A DNA stretch of 64,000 bases, from NCBI GenBank assembly GCA_026400355.1, contig JAPLPE010000035.1, positions 1-64,000 of the forward strand. Reading direction: 5' to 3'. The number at the start of each line of letters is the position of its first letter. Positions within the stretch are counted from its first letter, which is position 1. The DNA comes from Rhodobacterales bacterium. Lineage in GTDB: Bacteria; Pseudomonadota; Alphaproteobacteria; Rhodobacterales; Rhodobacteraceae. Below the pieces are notes generated by a model. That model had not been told where the DNA came from, did not search any database, and was given only the letters and a program-made list of their open reading frames with translations. Shown piece after piece: positions 45,666 to 54,380 of the stretch. Made by a program: the position numbers and the translations under genes.

Positions 45666-45679
45666 GTCCGCGTGCGGAC
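45666..45679 (-). promoter_or_regulatory. Inverted repeat upstream of the baeRF gene
   Basis: GTCCGC at 45666-45671 and GCGGAC at 45674-45679 form a perfect 14-base inverted repeat with a two-base centre, 24 bases upstream of the chosen ATG. It could be an operator or a leader hairpin. Confidence 0.3.
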
Positions 45680-45832
45680 ACTTGAGTAATGAAGCAGGAA
45701 CTAGCGGAAGTTCATGCATCGCACAAGCAAACCCCGTCACGGCGGCTGATATAGAGCCGAGACAACTGGGTTATCTTCAAGTCAGGTTTCGTGAGATGCT
45801 ATCACGGACTGTTCTTCCACCTGATTGTCTCA

Positions 45833-46897
45833 TCAGAGGTAAGTCTTGACCGCAGCCTCAATCTTTGTTGCAAACCTGTAGATGTCTGCAAGACCCTCTA
45901 TTACCTGACGATCTTCAACCTTCTGATTATCAAACAACTCTATTGAACGCGTCGTCTTGGAGTTGAAATAGAAACGACAAACCGGTTTCCGATTGTTGTC
46001 ATCAACAAAAACACTGCAGTAAGTCTTCGAATCACGCATCGTTATTCTATCAAGTGAAATCACACGCGCAGCAATGGCCTTTACTATCATGAAAGCCTGC
46101 AACTCATCGTCGGTCGTCTCAATATCTGATTTTGAAGCAGCATCCTCTATCGATGCAACTGGAACCTGATCTGTTGGAAGAGGATCGGGTCGAAAGGCGT
46201 TGTTAAGCTTGTCTTGAATTCGATCCCGGATGACTTCGTCGAGCGAAGATTGTATTGCTGGCCTCAACTGTTCGAGGACAGATTTAGTGAGCGTTCCATC
46301 ATAGATTTGTCTCCCGACGAGCTTCGTAAACTCATCGTCCGGTCCTGCTAACTGCTTCTTGAGGTAAGCGGCTGCTGCACTTGTATACTTGTGGGCCGAT
46401 GCAGCCTCTAAAATCGCCTCGATTGAGAATTTTGACTTTTGAAATTTACTTAGTTTTGTCACTTGGCTTTCGTCGTAAGATTGTAAATCAAAAATGAAAA
46501 ATGGCTTCTTATCCATTTTGTTTGGTTCGTCGATATCAGAGAAGAACCATACTTCCCGACCATTGATCAATATTGCAAGCCGTGCTTCAGTGACTCCAAA
46601 ATAGCGATAAAGTTGAATATACTGAGCAGCTCCCAAAGCCATTGAAACTGGCTTTACTTCCATCAGAATGGCAAGTTTCCCGTCTATCTTTCGGACAAAG
46701 TCAACTTTCTCGCCCTTCTTGAGCCCGACATCCGATATGAACTCGGGAACCACTTCGTCAAGATTGAAAACGTCAAACCCAAGCGTCTGGATGAATGGCA
46801 AAACTACAGACGTCTTGGTCGCTTCCTCCGTGAGAGCGTGTTTGGATGCATTGACTGACCTTTTTGCCAGTTCCTTAATGCGAGCGGTAAAGTCCAT
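45833..46897 (-). CDS. orphan HsdR-N-type restriction nuclease domain protein
   Basis: A 354-residue protein with the type I restriction enzyme R N-terminal domain (HSDR_N) at about 15-130. The PD-(D/E)xK core is visible: Asp66 (EKVDFVRK), a 14-residue gap and Glu80-Val-Lys82 (LAILMEVKPVS), then Gln92 and IQLYRYFGVTEARLAIL. The middle is helical, and the C-terminus (about 265-354) has LISLDRITMRDSK-like and ELFDNQKVEDRQVIEGLADI segments of unknown function. No helicase motor, HsdM or HsdS is nearby, so a complete restriction system is absent. The DNA is far more AT-rich than the flanks; bases 46441-46500 hold 17 G+C in 60. Defence role is inference. Confidence 0.75.
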   Translation of the reverse strand: MDFTARIKELAKRSVNASKHALTEEATKTSVVLPFIQTLGFDVFNLDEVVPEFISDVGLKKGEKVDFVRKIDGKLAILMEVKPVSMALGAAQYIQLYRYFGVTEARLAILINGREVWFFSDIDEPNKMDKKPFFIFDLQSYDESQVTKLSKFQKSKFSIEAILEAASAHKYTSAAAAYLKKQLAGPDDEFTKLVGRQIYDGTLTKSVLEQLRPAIQSSLDEVIRDRIQDKLNNAFRPDPLPTDQVPVASIEDAASKSDIETTDDELQAFMIVKAIAARVISLDRITMRDSKTYCSVFVDDNNRKPVCRFYFNSKTTRSIELFDNQKVEDRQVIEGLADIYRFATKIEAAVKTYL

Positions 46898-46983
46898 GAC
46901 GGCTCCCAGACATTACTCCCTTCACTAAAGTGCGGTTGAGCATGCAAGGCGAGAGGAAGTTCAAGGAACACAACCTTACGTCG

Positions 46984-48354
46984 TCAGACCCTCGACCCCC
47001 ACAGATCGTATTCCCCCGCCTCCTCGACCTCGACCGTCACGATATCGCCGGGCTTCAGACCCTCGAAATCCTCGTCGATGAACAGGTTTCCGTCGATCTC
47101 GGGCGCATCCGCCCATGTCCGGCAGGTGGCGCCTTCGTCGTCCACCTCGTCCACGATGACTTGGACGACCCGGCCCACCTTGGCAGCCAGCTTCGCCTCG
47201 GAAATGGCCGCGGCCTTTGCCATGAACCGCTCCCACCGCTCCTGCTTGACTGCGGCCGACACATGGTCGGGCAGGACGTTGGACCGCGCGCCCTTGACGT
47301 TTTCGTACTGAAAACACCCGACGCGGTCGAGTTGCGCTTCGTCCATCCAGTCCAGCAGCGTCTGGAACTCCGCCTCCGTCTCGCCCGGATAGCCCACGAT
47401 GAATGTCGACCGCAGGGTGATATCAGGGCAGACCGACCGCCAGGCCGCAATCTCGTCCAGCGTCTTGGCCGCCGCCGCAGGGCGGGCCATACGGCGCAGC
47501 ACATCGGGGTGTGCATGCTGGAACGGAATGTCAAGGTAGGGCAGGATCAGCCCCTCGGCCATGAGCGGGATCAGGTCGCGCACATGCGGATAGGGATAGA
47601 CGTAGTGCAGCCGCACCCAGGCCCCCAGCGACCCCAGATCGCGCGCCAGATCAACGATATGTGCCCGATGCTCGCGCTCGGTCGCGTGCCTGATGTCCAC
47701 CCCATAGGCCGAAGTGTCCTGGCTGATCACCAGTAACTCCCGCACGCCCGCCTGCACCAGCTTTTCCGCCTCGCGCAGCACGGCATGGGCCGGGCGGGAC
47801 TGCAACTTGCCCCGCATGTCGGGGATGATGCAGAATTTGCACTTGTGATTGCAGCCCTCGGAAATCTTGAGATAGCTATAATGCCGGGGCGTCAGAGTCA
47901 CGCCCGTCGCCGGCAACAGGTCAATGAACGGATCGGGCGACGGGGGGACGGCGGCATGAACCGCGTCCAGCACCTGCTCATATTGCTGCGGCCCGGTCAC
48001 CGCCAGAACTTTGGGATGCGCCCCGGTGATGTACTCCGGTTCCGCCCCCAGACAGCCCGTCACAATCACCCGACCGTTCTCCGCCAGCGCCTCCCCGATG
48101 GCGTCAAGGCTTTCTGCCTTGGCCGAGTCGAGGAACCCGCAAGTGTTCACGATGACCGCATCCGCCCCGGTATAGTCGGGGCTGATCGCATAACCCTCGG
48201 CCCGCAGCCGCGTCAGGATGCGTTCGCTGTCCACCAGCGCCTTGGGGCAGCCAAGGCTGACCATGCCGATGGTCGGCTGGCCCGGGCGCGCGGTGTCGGT
48301 GAAACTCCCCTTGGGCGCAAGATCAGGGCGGAGGTTGGGCGGGTTCTGGGCCAT
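46984..48354 (-). CDS. rimO: ribosomal protein S12 methylthiotransferase
   Basis: Radical-SAM enzyme that adds a methylthio group to Asp of ribosomal protein S12. The 456 residues start at ATG 48354 ([10 protein letters not shown]). N-terminal cluster Cys at 36, 72 and 101; radical-SAM CNHKCKFC with Cys168, 172 and 175; C-terminal TRAM-like domain near [10 protein letters not shown]. The order is UPF0004, radical SAM, TRAM, as in RimO and MiaB; the residue [15 protein letters not shown] is the RimO form. It is separated by 86 bases from the HsdR-N-type gene downstream. Confidence 0.95.
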   Translation of the reverse strand: MAQNPPNLRPDLAPKGSFTDTARPGQPTIGMVSLGCPKALVDSERILTRLRAEGYAISPDYTGADAVIVNTCGFLDSAKAESLDAIGEALAENGRVIVTGCLGAEPEYITGAHPKVLAVTGPQQYEQVLDAVHAAVPPSPDPFIDLLPATGVTLTPRHYSYLKISEGCNHKCKFCIIPDMRGKLQSRPAHAVLREAEKLVQAGVRELLVISQDTSAYGVDIRHATEREHRAHIVDLARDLGSLGAWVRLHYVYPYPHVRDLIPLMAEGLILPYLDIPFQHAHPDVLRRMARPAAAAKTLDEIAAWRSVCPDITLRSTFIVGYPGETEAEFQTLLDWMDEAQLDRVGCFQYENVKGARSNVLPDHVSAAVKQERWERFMAKAAAISEAKLAAKVGRVVQVIVDEVDDEGATCRTWADAPEIDGNLFIDEDFEGLKPGDIVTVEVEEAGEYDLWGSRV

Positions 48355-48423
48355 GGCCCGCATATATCCGCTGCGCCCCGCCTGCGAAAGGGCGCAAGGC
48401 GCAACGCAAGTCCATCACCGTAG

Positions 48424-48441
48424 GATGCGCTTTAGCGCATC
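48424..48441 (-). terminator. Hairpin after the membrane protein gene at 48454
   Basis: GATGCGC at 48424-48430 pairs with GCGCATC at 48435-48441 around TTTA, 13 bases beyond the stop of the minus-strand membrane protein gene. The GATGCGCTTTAGCGCATC sequence resembles repeat hairpins common in Alphaproteobacteria. Confidence 0.55.
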
Positions 48442-48453
48442 ACTCGCCAGCGC

Positions 48454-48879
48454 CTACCGCAACACCCCCCGCCGCAGCATCGCCCGCGCATAAACCCACA
48501 ACAACAGGATCACCACCGCGATCAACCCGCTGAACATCAGCGCGAAACTCCCCGTCGTCTCAAGCGCCGAAGGATCGGCGATCCCGAACTGCCAGACCGA
48601 CGACAGGATCAGCCCGATGAACGACGCCGCAAAGGCCCAGACCGCCGCCCGTGACCGGAGCAGCAGAAGAAGCGACCCCGCCACCGATCCCCAGACCCCG
48701 ATGGCCCAGACCGCATCGAACCACACGGGCCGCGAATCCATCATCGCCCGCTGCGCCTCGGTCAACATCGACAGGTAGGCCGCATTGTTCGTCTGGGTCA
48801 TGAAATAATCATAAGCCCCCACGCCGTTCCACAACAGCGACAGGATGCCGATGACCCACAGGTGCCAGGGTGTCCGCAT
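48454..48879 (-). CDS. four-helix membrane protein of unknown function
   Basis: A 141-residue protein with about four transmembrane helices, starting MRTPWHLWVIGILSLLWNG and containing YDYFMTQTNNAAYLS and DSRPVWFDAVWAIGVWGSVAG. ATG at 48879 follows AGGAGG. I recall similar hypothetical proteins in Rhodobacteraceae, sometimes annotated as sugar transporters without evidence. Alone on this strand, upstream of rimO by 99 bases. Confidence 0.75.
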   Translation of the reverse strand: MRTPWHLWVIGILSLLWNGVGAYDYFMTQTNNAAYLSMLTEAQRAMMDSRPVWFDAVWAIGVWGSVAGSLLLLLRSRAAVWAFAASFIGLILSSVWQFGIADPSALETTGSFALMFSGLIAVVILLLWVYARAMLRRGVLR

Positions 48880-49006
48880 GGTCTCTCCTCCTCTTTCCGG
48901 GGCAAACACTAGCATGGCTTTCCCGTCCAGGAACACGCAATCGCGTCCTCGTCCCGGCAGGATGACTCCGGCAGCTATGCGGCCAGACCCATCAGAGGTT
49001 CTCAGC

Positions 49007-49900
49007 CTAATGGGACTGCATATCGCCTGACATCATGACGACCCCTTCGAACGAAGACGACAGGGCCACCTTGTCGGCACCCAGCGCTTCTTCGGCGGCG
49101 TTGTAAGCGGCCGAAAGGCGGTCAGCCGCCGACACGCCATGTTCCGTCAGGAACGCGGGCATCCGCAGATCGGGACCACCACACAGAACAACCTCCCACC
49201 CGGCATCGCCTTTGGTCAGAAGCGCCCGGCCACCATTGCCACCCTGCGCCCACGAGGCCAGCGCGTGATCCTGATCGACGACCACGGGATCGACTGTCAG
49301 CGGGTTATCCGGCGTATCAAACGCAGCCTTGAGAACGGCGACGATGGCATCCGTATCGCTCATCCCCGTCTGATCAAGCGTCGCGGTCGCATGGGCATGG
49401 TGCTGGTGGCCGGTCGTCCCGTCCTCCATCGCGCCCATATCCATCGCATCCCCGGTTATCCGGGCCGAATCGACCGGCACCTCGACCGTGATTTCGCCCG
49501 CCGTTTCAAAGACCAGCGATACGGACAGGACCTTGCCGTCGGCCCAGTCGCCGCTCAGGCCCATGAACATGATATGGTTCCCGCCGCGGTCCAGCAGGAT
49601 TTCGCCATCCGTCGGCAGGTCAAAGCCTTCCTCGACATGGACCATCGTCATCACACCGTCCGAGTTTTCGGTATGCGTGTGCAGTTCAACCTTGGCCGCC
49701 GCGTCTGAACGCACGTCCAGCAGGCGGTCCGGCGCCCCGCCATGGTTGTGAACGGTCATGAAGGCTGCCCCCGACATGCCGCCGGGCGACGCGATGGCAT
49801 AGGGGTCGTGGATTTCGATACCGTCTTCGGCCCAGACGGGCACGGCAAGAAACAGGGCGGATGTGGCAAATGCCACGCGGGCGCGGGTGATGAACGACAT
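49007..49900 (-). CDS. copper chaperone PCu(A)C fused to a copper-uptake-associated domain
   Basis: Exported copper-binding protein of 297 residues. Signal peptide MSFITRARVAFATSALFLAVPVWA. The PCu(A)C domain (about 28-165) has ELHTHTENSDGVMTMVHVEE and LDRGGNHIMFMGLSG, the H-M-x-M type ligands. A His-rich linker GHQHHAHATA leads to a C-terminal domain (about 178-290) with AIVAVLKAAFDTPDNPLTV and SFEGVVMMSG. Delivery of Cu to cytochrome oxidase is the usual role. It precedes a second Cu-associated gene at 49946 on the same strand. Confidence 0.85.
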   Translation of the reverse strand: MSFITRARVAFATSALFLAVPVWAEDGIEIHDPYAIASPGGMSGAAFMTVHNHGGAPDRLLDVRSDAAAKVELHTHTENSDGVMTMVHVEEGFDLPTDGEILLDRGGNHIMFMGLSGDWADGKVLSVSLVFETAGEITVEVPVDSARITGDAMDMGAMEDGTTGHQHHAHATATLDQTGMSDTDAIVAVLKAAFDTPDNPLTVDPVVVDQDHALASWAQGGNGGRALLTKGDAGWEVVLCGGPDLRMPAFLTEHGVSAADRLSAAYNAAEEALGADKVALSSSFEGVVMMSGDMQSH

Positions 49901-49945
49901 GGGTCGTCTCCTTGGGAAATGGTGTCAGATCGGGCAGGCGTCAGG

Positions 49946-50284
49946 TCAGTCCAGACTTGGCGGCCCCCGCGCAATCGGTGACGCCACGAGCGCCGCTGTC
50001 CCGTTCTGCGCCATACCCAGCGGCAGGTCCGCCGCCGTGACCGTCCCGGTCTGCGGCAGGATCATCGGGGGCAGGTCCGTCCCGGCAAGGCTCATCACGC
50101 CGTCCGGGCAGACATGCGCGGGGCCGACTGGCTTGCCCGTGGCATCCACGGCCACGGTCATCATGCCCCCGCCGACGCACAGCACCATCTCGCCCGCAGC
50201 CATCGCCTGCCCTCGCGCGAGCGCAAGCTGCTGGGAGGTCAGAATGACCACGAGCGCAAGGAAAAGGGACAACAGACGTTTCAT
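49946..50284 (-). CDS. small exported protein, DUF2946-like, copper-associated
   Basis: A 112-residue protein with signal peptide MKRLLSLFLALVVILTSQQLA. The segment EMVLCVGGGMMTVAVDATGKP and AHVCPDGVMS resemble DUF2946-type proteins found beside copper genes; the second Cys of the usual VCPDC is Gly here. ATG at 50284. It precedes the PCu(A)C gene, 45 bases apart on the same strand, so it is probably cotranscribed. Function unknown. Confidence 0.65.
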   Translation of the reverse strand: MKRLLSLFLALVVILTSQQLALARGQAMAAGEMVLCVGGGMMTVAVDATGKPVGPAHVCPDGVMSLAGTDLPPMILPQTGTVTAADLPLGMAQNGTAALVASPIARGPPSLD

Positions 50285-50342
50285 GACCCTGTGGCTACCA
50301 CCATCCACCCCCGGCTGCAAAGCGGGTCCAATCGCCGCGCCC

Positions 50343-51017
50343 TCAGGGCGCCGTCGCAACCCATCCCCGGAACGCCAGCCCCGCATAGAACAGCGCCACA
50401 TCCGTGAACCCTGCCTCAGCGAGCGCGGCCTCCTCCTGCGCGGGCGTCAGCACAGGCAGTCGGTCCGCAATGGCCACCCCCGCCGCCCGCGTGCTCTCAG
50501 GGTCGAGCCCCGAAGCCGCACCAAATTCCGCATAGCGCGACAGCCACAGCGCCCGCGCCACTGGTTCCCCGGGATAGCTGAAATGGGCCATCACGAAATG
50601 CGCCCCGGGCTTCAGCCTTTGCCGGATCGCTTTCAGGGTCGTCACCCGCTCCTCACGCGGCACGAAATGCAGCGTCAGGATAGACGTTGCCCCGTCAAAC
50701 GGGCCCGGCGGCGCCGTGTCGATATAGCCTTCATGCAGCGTGATCCTGTCCGCATGGGGCGTGGTCATGGTCCGGGCCAGCCCCAGCATCGCCGCCGACG
50801 GATCAACCCCCGTGAACCGCCAGCCCGGTTGCGTCGTAGCAAAGGCGTTCATCTCCAGCCCGCCCCCCGCGCCCAGAACAAGGATATGCCCCACAGGCCC
50901 CGCCCTTTCGACCAACAGGATCGCCGCCATCCGGTGCAGATCATGAAACCCGGGCACAAGGCGCGGCGGCCGGTCAGCGTAATGAGCCACGGCGACGGGA
51001 TCATCAAAGGTACTCAT
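50343..51017 (-). CDS. class I SAM-dependent methyltransferase
   Basis: A 224-residue methyltransferase. SAM motif I is ILVLGAGGGLEMNAFA, post-I is FTGVDPSAAMLGLAR and the middle ATSILTLHFVPREER. ATG at 51017 is chosen with CAGGAG eight bases before; a GTG three codons upstream is too close to it. The C-terminus AGLAFRGWVATAP is usual for this group. Substrate unknown. It follows the AAC(3)-like gene by 44 bases on the same strand. Confidence 0.85.
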   Translation of the reverse strand: MSTFDDPVAVAHYADRPPRLVPGFHDLHRMAAILLVERAGPVGHILVLGAGGGLEMNAFATTQPGWRFTGVDPSAAMLGLARTMTTPHADRITLHEGYIDTAPPGPFDGATSILTLHFVPREERVTTLKAIRQRLKPGAHFVMAHFSYPGEPVARALWLSRYAEFGAASGLDPESTRAAGVAIADRLPVLTPAQEEAALAEAGFTDVALFYAGLAFRGWVATAP

Positions 51018-51060
51018 TGCAGGCACTCCTGTTCCAATGGCGGGGCAGGGTGAGCCCGCC

Positions 51061-51879
51061 TCACGCCCCGGTCACGCGGGTCTCAAGCCAGTCCACGGCA
51101 AACGGAACAATCGCAGCAGCTTCGACAAGTACGCAATCTGCCAGACCAACCCGGCCGGTCCTGCCCTGACCGCCTTTCAGAAAGTCATCGACCACGACGG
51201 CGAAGTAGTCCTCGTCAAGTCCATCGACGACCGGAAGGCCAGTTTCAAACTCCTCGATCATCCGCCAGACCGTTCCGTCCCGCGAGGCCAAAGGCACTTC
51301 AACCCGTCTGATCCGCTTTTCCGGCAGGCGGGCCAGGTCTTCGGCATAGTGCAACAGTGTCAGGCTGTCGCGCGGTGCACCCAGCAAGAGGACCTTGCCT
51401 CCAACCTGCACCAGTCTTTCAAGGGGCGACCCTGAACCATAGCCATAGTCCAGGGGATGATCATGCGTCAGATCGTCTGCCAGCCACCCGATCGCTGCGA
51501 CCGAAGCCCCGGGGTTCCCGCTGCGAAAGGCACCGGGAGTGGTTCGAAGAAACTCCGGAAAGATGCCGTAGTCCCGCACCGCCCGCGAGGTCAGCGGATC
51601 AAACGGCACTACATGCGCCCGCCATTCCTGCGGCACCCGGCCCACAACATCCAGAACCGCCTCGTAGTCCGCATTCCAGTCCGTATAGGCGACGATCGTC
51701 CCCTCCGGCCCTGTCACATCCCGCAGCGCCGCGATCACCGTATCCGGCCCGCCCATCACCGCCCCCAGCCGCCCGACAGCCGCATGGACCATCACCGTAT
51801 CGCCCGGCCCAAGGCCCAGCCGCCGCAGATCAGCGGCCAGACTGGCCCGAGTCGCAAACGGCAGTTCAGGCGCAGTCAT
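51061..51879 (-). CDS. AAC(3)-like N-acetyltransferase (aminoglycoside 3-N-acetyltransferase family)
   Basis: A 272-residue protein of the antibiotic N-acetyltransferase family. The core TVMVHAAVGRLGAVMGGPDTV, GTIVAYTDWNADYE, REGNPGASVAAIG-like LADDLTHDHPLDYGYGSGSP and VLLLGAPRDSLTLLHYAED hold the catalytic His/Asp candidates. ATG at 51879 follows GGGGGTG. Environmental members often have unknown substrates, so resistance should not be assumed. Same-strand neighbour of the methyltransferase. Confidence 0.85.
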   Translation of the reverse strand: MTAPELPFATRASLAADLRRLGLGPGDTVMVHAAVGRLGAVMGGPDTVIAALRDVTGPEGTIVAYTDWNADYEAVLDVVGRVPQEWRAHVVPFDPLTSRAVRDYGIFPEFLRTTPGAFRSGNPGASVAAIGWLADDLTHDHPLDYGYGSGSPLERLVQVGGKVLLLGAPRDSLTLLHYAEDLARLPEKRIRRVEVPLASRDGTVWRMIEEFETGLPVVDGLDEDYFAVVVDDFLKGGQGRTGRVGLADCVLVEAAAIVPFAVDWLETRVTGA

Positions 51880-51966
51880 GCCACACACCCCCCAGACCAG
51901 CGGAAAAACCAGAAGACCCGGTCGCATTCCTGCAACCGGGTCCACCTGTCACCAAATAAGCTAAGC

Positions 51967-52257
51967 TCAGGCTTGCGCGACAGCGAGCTTGGCAATCTCT
52001 TTCTTGACCTTCAGCGCATCGGCCGAAAGCGTGTCGTCCTTGGCCTTGGCAAGGAACGCGTCCAGGCCGCCCCGGTGGTCGACCGAGCGGAGGGCGGCAT
52101 TGGTGATGCGGAACTTGAACGAACGGCCCAGCGCGTCCGAGATAAGCGTCACTTCCTGCAGGTTCGGCAGGAAACGGCGCTTGGTCTTGTTGTTCGCATG
52201 GCTCACGTTGTTGCCCACCATCGGGCCAGTTCCGGTCAGTTCGCAGCGGCGCGACAT
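51967..52257 (-). CDS. rpmB: 50S ribosomal protein L28
   Basis: A 96-residue ribosomal protein, beginning [20 protein letters not shown] and with [17 protein letters not shown] and [10 protein letters not shown]. The Cys pair of some L28 proteins is absent except Cys5. ATG at 52257. It is alone on the minus strand with a 152-base upstream gap that should hold its promoter. Confidence 0.97.
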   Translation of the reverse strand: MSRRCELTGTGPMVGNNVSHANNKTKRRFLPNLQEVTLISDALGRSFKFRITNAALRSVDHRGGLDAFLAKAKDDTLSADALKVKKEIAKLAVAQA

Positions 52258-52409
52258 GGCATTCGTCCTTCGTATCTCGGGTCCGCCTGCATGGCGCGGG
52301 GACCGCTCTCAAACAGAGAGGCCCCGGCAACGGCTGCGAGGCCAGTAAATTCGGTTCCGGGGGATTACGGGGAATCACGGGCAGCGTCAACCCGGTTTCC
52401 CGCGTCATC

Positions 52410-53222
52410 TCACATGTCCCCGGGCCCGTCCCCGGCCTGGGGCGAAAGGCCCCCCGCCATCGCCGTGGCATGGGCGGCCAGCGCCGGACGCCGCGCGCCT
52501 GCCCGCAGCGCCAGACGCCGCCAATACCCCTGCGACGCCCGCCGCGCGGCCCGGTGTTCCGCACAGATGAGCCGCCGTTCAGGCGCAGCACTCGTCGCCT
52601 CGCGATGAATCGTCCACACCTTGCCCGCCCCCCGGATCACCCGTATCGCCGGATGCCCGCCAAAGGCCAGCCTGGCCAGCGCCAGCCCGGGGAAATGCTG
52701 CCGGATCAGCCGCGCATGGGCCAAGTCGGGCGCCATGAACGGGTCCAGCACGATCAACCCCCGCAACCCCGGCATCGCCACAGGCACCAGATCCCCCCGG
52801 TCCGGATCAAATCGAAACCCTTCCAGCGGATAACGCTCTTCCCACGGCACCACATCCGGCGCGATGGAAAACTGGGGCGAGATCAGCACCGCCGTCTCTG
52901 CCCCCAGGGCCCGCGCAAACCGCAGCGCGCCAAAACCCCCCATCGAATAGCCCAGCAGGCTTACATGCCTGTACCGCGCCGCCACCCCCGCCACCGTCTC
53001 TTCCAGTGCCCTGGTGTCAGGTGTGATGAACCAGTCATTCCTGCGCGTCTTGATCGACAGTTGCGAATACCCGCCCCGCGCAAAGTTCGACGAATGCGTG
53101 TCCGCCGTAAACTCAGCCCGCCCGATCATGCGATAGTCAAAGGTGACAACCAGCCTGTCCTTGTGACCGGGCAACAGCACGGCGCGCAGATGGCGGCCGT
53201 CAAAGACGACCTCGGGCTTCAT
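52410..53222 (-). CDS. alpha/beta hydrolase-fold protein
   Basis: A 270-residue protein. [20 protein letters not shown] is a nucleophile elbow with Ser; a candidate Asp is in [14 protein letters not shown] and His in [12 protein letters not shown]. The last 50 residues, [20 protein letters not shown], are low-complexity. It overlaps meaB by 4 bases, which fixes its start and indicates cotranscription. Substrate unknown. Confidence 0.8.
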   Translation of the reverse strand: MKPEVVFDGRHLRAVLLPGHKDRLVVTFDYRMIGRAEFTADTHSSNFARGGYSQLSIKTRRNDWFITPDTRALEETVAGVAARYRHVSLLGYSMGGFGALRFARALGAETAVLISPQFSIAPDVVPWEERYPLEGFRFDPDRGDLVPVAMPGLRGLIVLDPFMAPDLAHARLIRQHFPGLALARLAFGGHPAIRVIRGAGKVWTIHREATSAAPERRLICAEHRAARRASQGYWRRLALRAGARRPALAAHATAMAGGLSPQAGDGPGDM

Positions 53223-54211
53223 CCGCCCATGCGCGGGCCCAGAAGCGGCGCGAGAGCATGCCCCGCCGCCGCCGCTGGCGACAGCCTCCCCTCGGCTACC
53301 GCCGTCTCCAGCGCCTCAAGCCGGGCCTTCAGCGCCGGATCGCGGGTCAGTTGCGCCAGAAGTTCCGCCTGCAACTCGGCCCGGAACCACTCCCGCGCCT
53401 GCGTCGCCCGGGTCCGGTTCCAGACCCCTGCCTCCCGCCGCCAGCCCGCCAGGTCCTTGACCGCCGCCCAGGCCACTTCAAGCCCGTCGCCCGTTACCGC
53501 CGACACCATCAGCGCCTTGGGGAACCCTTCCGGGTCCTGTGGCCGGTGCCGCAAGAGCCGCAAGGCCCCGGTGTAATCGGCGCAAGTCCGCGTCGCCTGC
53601 ACCTTCAGATCGCCATCCGACTTGTTCACAAGGATGATGTCGGCCATCTCCATTATCCCGCGCTTCACCCCCTGCAACTCATCCCCGCCCGCCGGGGCGA
53701 TCAGCAGCACGAAGATATCGGTCAGCTGCGCCACCATCGTCTCGGACTGACCCACGCCCACCGTCTCGATCAGGACCACATCAAACCTTGCCGCCTCGCA
53801 CAGCGCCACCGCCTCGCGCGTCCGCCGCGCCACCCCACCCAGCTGGGTCTGACTGGGCGAGGGGCGGATGAACGCATTCGGGTCACGGCTCAACCGTTCC
53901 ATCCGCGTCTTGTCCCCCAGGATTGACCCGCCTGATCGTGCCGACGACGGATCGACGGCCAGCACCGCCACTCGCAAGCCTTGTCCCGTCAGATACAGTC
54001 CCAACGCCTCGATGAAGGTGGACTTGCCCACTCCTGGCGTCCCTGACAGACCCACCCGCAGCGCTTGCCGCCCGGCACCCGCGAGCCGCGCCAGCAAAGC
54101 CTCGGCGGCCGACCGGTGATCCGCCCGGCTGCTTTCGACAAGCGTGATCGCCCGGGCCAGAGCCCGCCGGTCGCCAGCGGCCACCGCATCGGCAAGGGGT
54201 TCAATCTCCAT
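53219..54211 (-). CDS. meaB: methylmalonyl-CoA mutase-associated GTPase MeaB
   Basis: G3E GTPase that protects and loads adenosylcobalamin-dependent methylmalonyl-CoA mutase. The 330 residues have the P-loop GTPGVGKST at 57-65, the switch [29 protein letters not shown] and NKSDGD. No mutase gene is near; the epimerase gene of the same pathway lies at 35036. The 3' end overlaps the hydrolase gene by 4 bases. Divergent from hrpB with 169 bases between the starts. Confidence 0.95.
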   Translation of the reverse strand: MEIEPLADAVAAGDRRALARAITLVESSRADHRSAAEALLARLAGAGRQALRVGLSGTPGVGKSTFIEALGLYLTGQGLRVAVLAVDPSSARSGGSILGDKTRMERLSRDPNAFIRPSPSQTQLGGVARRTREAVALCEAARFDVVLIETVGVGQSETMVAQLTDIFVLLIAPAGGDELQGVKRGIMEMADIILVNKSDGDLKVQATRTCADYTGALRLLRHRPQDPEGFPKALMVSAVTGDGLEVAWAAVKDLAGWRREAGVWNRTRATQAREWFRAELQAELLAQLTRDPALKARLEALETAVAEGRLSPAAAAGHALAPLLGPRMGG

Positions 54212-54380
54212 GCCTCTTCATATCGGCCCGCCCCCGCCTGTCCAGCCCCGTCCCTCTGGCCGACAGGCAGACCCGGCAAAGAAAACTCCCCCCGGAAGAG
54301 TGTTTTCCCCACCTGCCCGCGACAGGCACTGCACGGCCACACCGCTGGCATCCATTGCGCCGCTGTCCTATCAGAACGCC

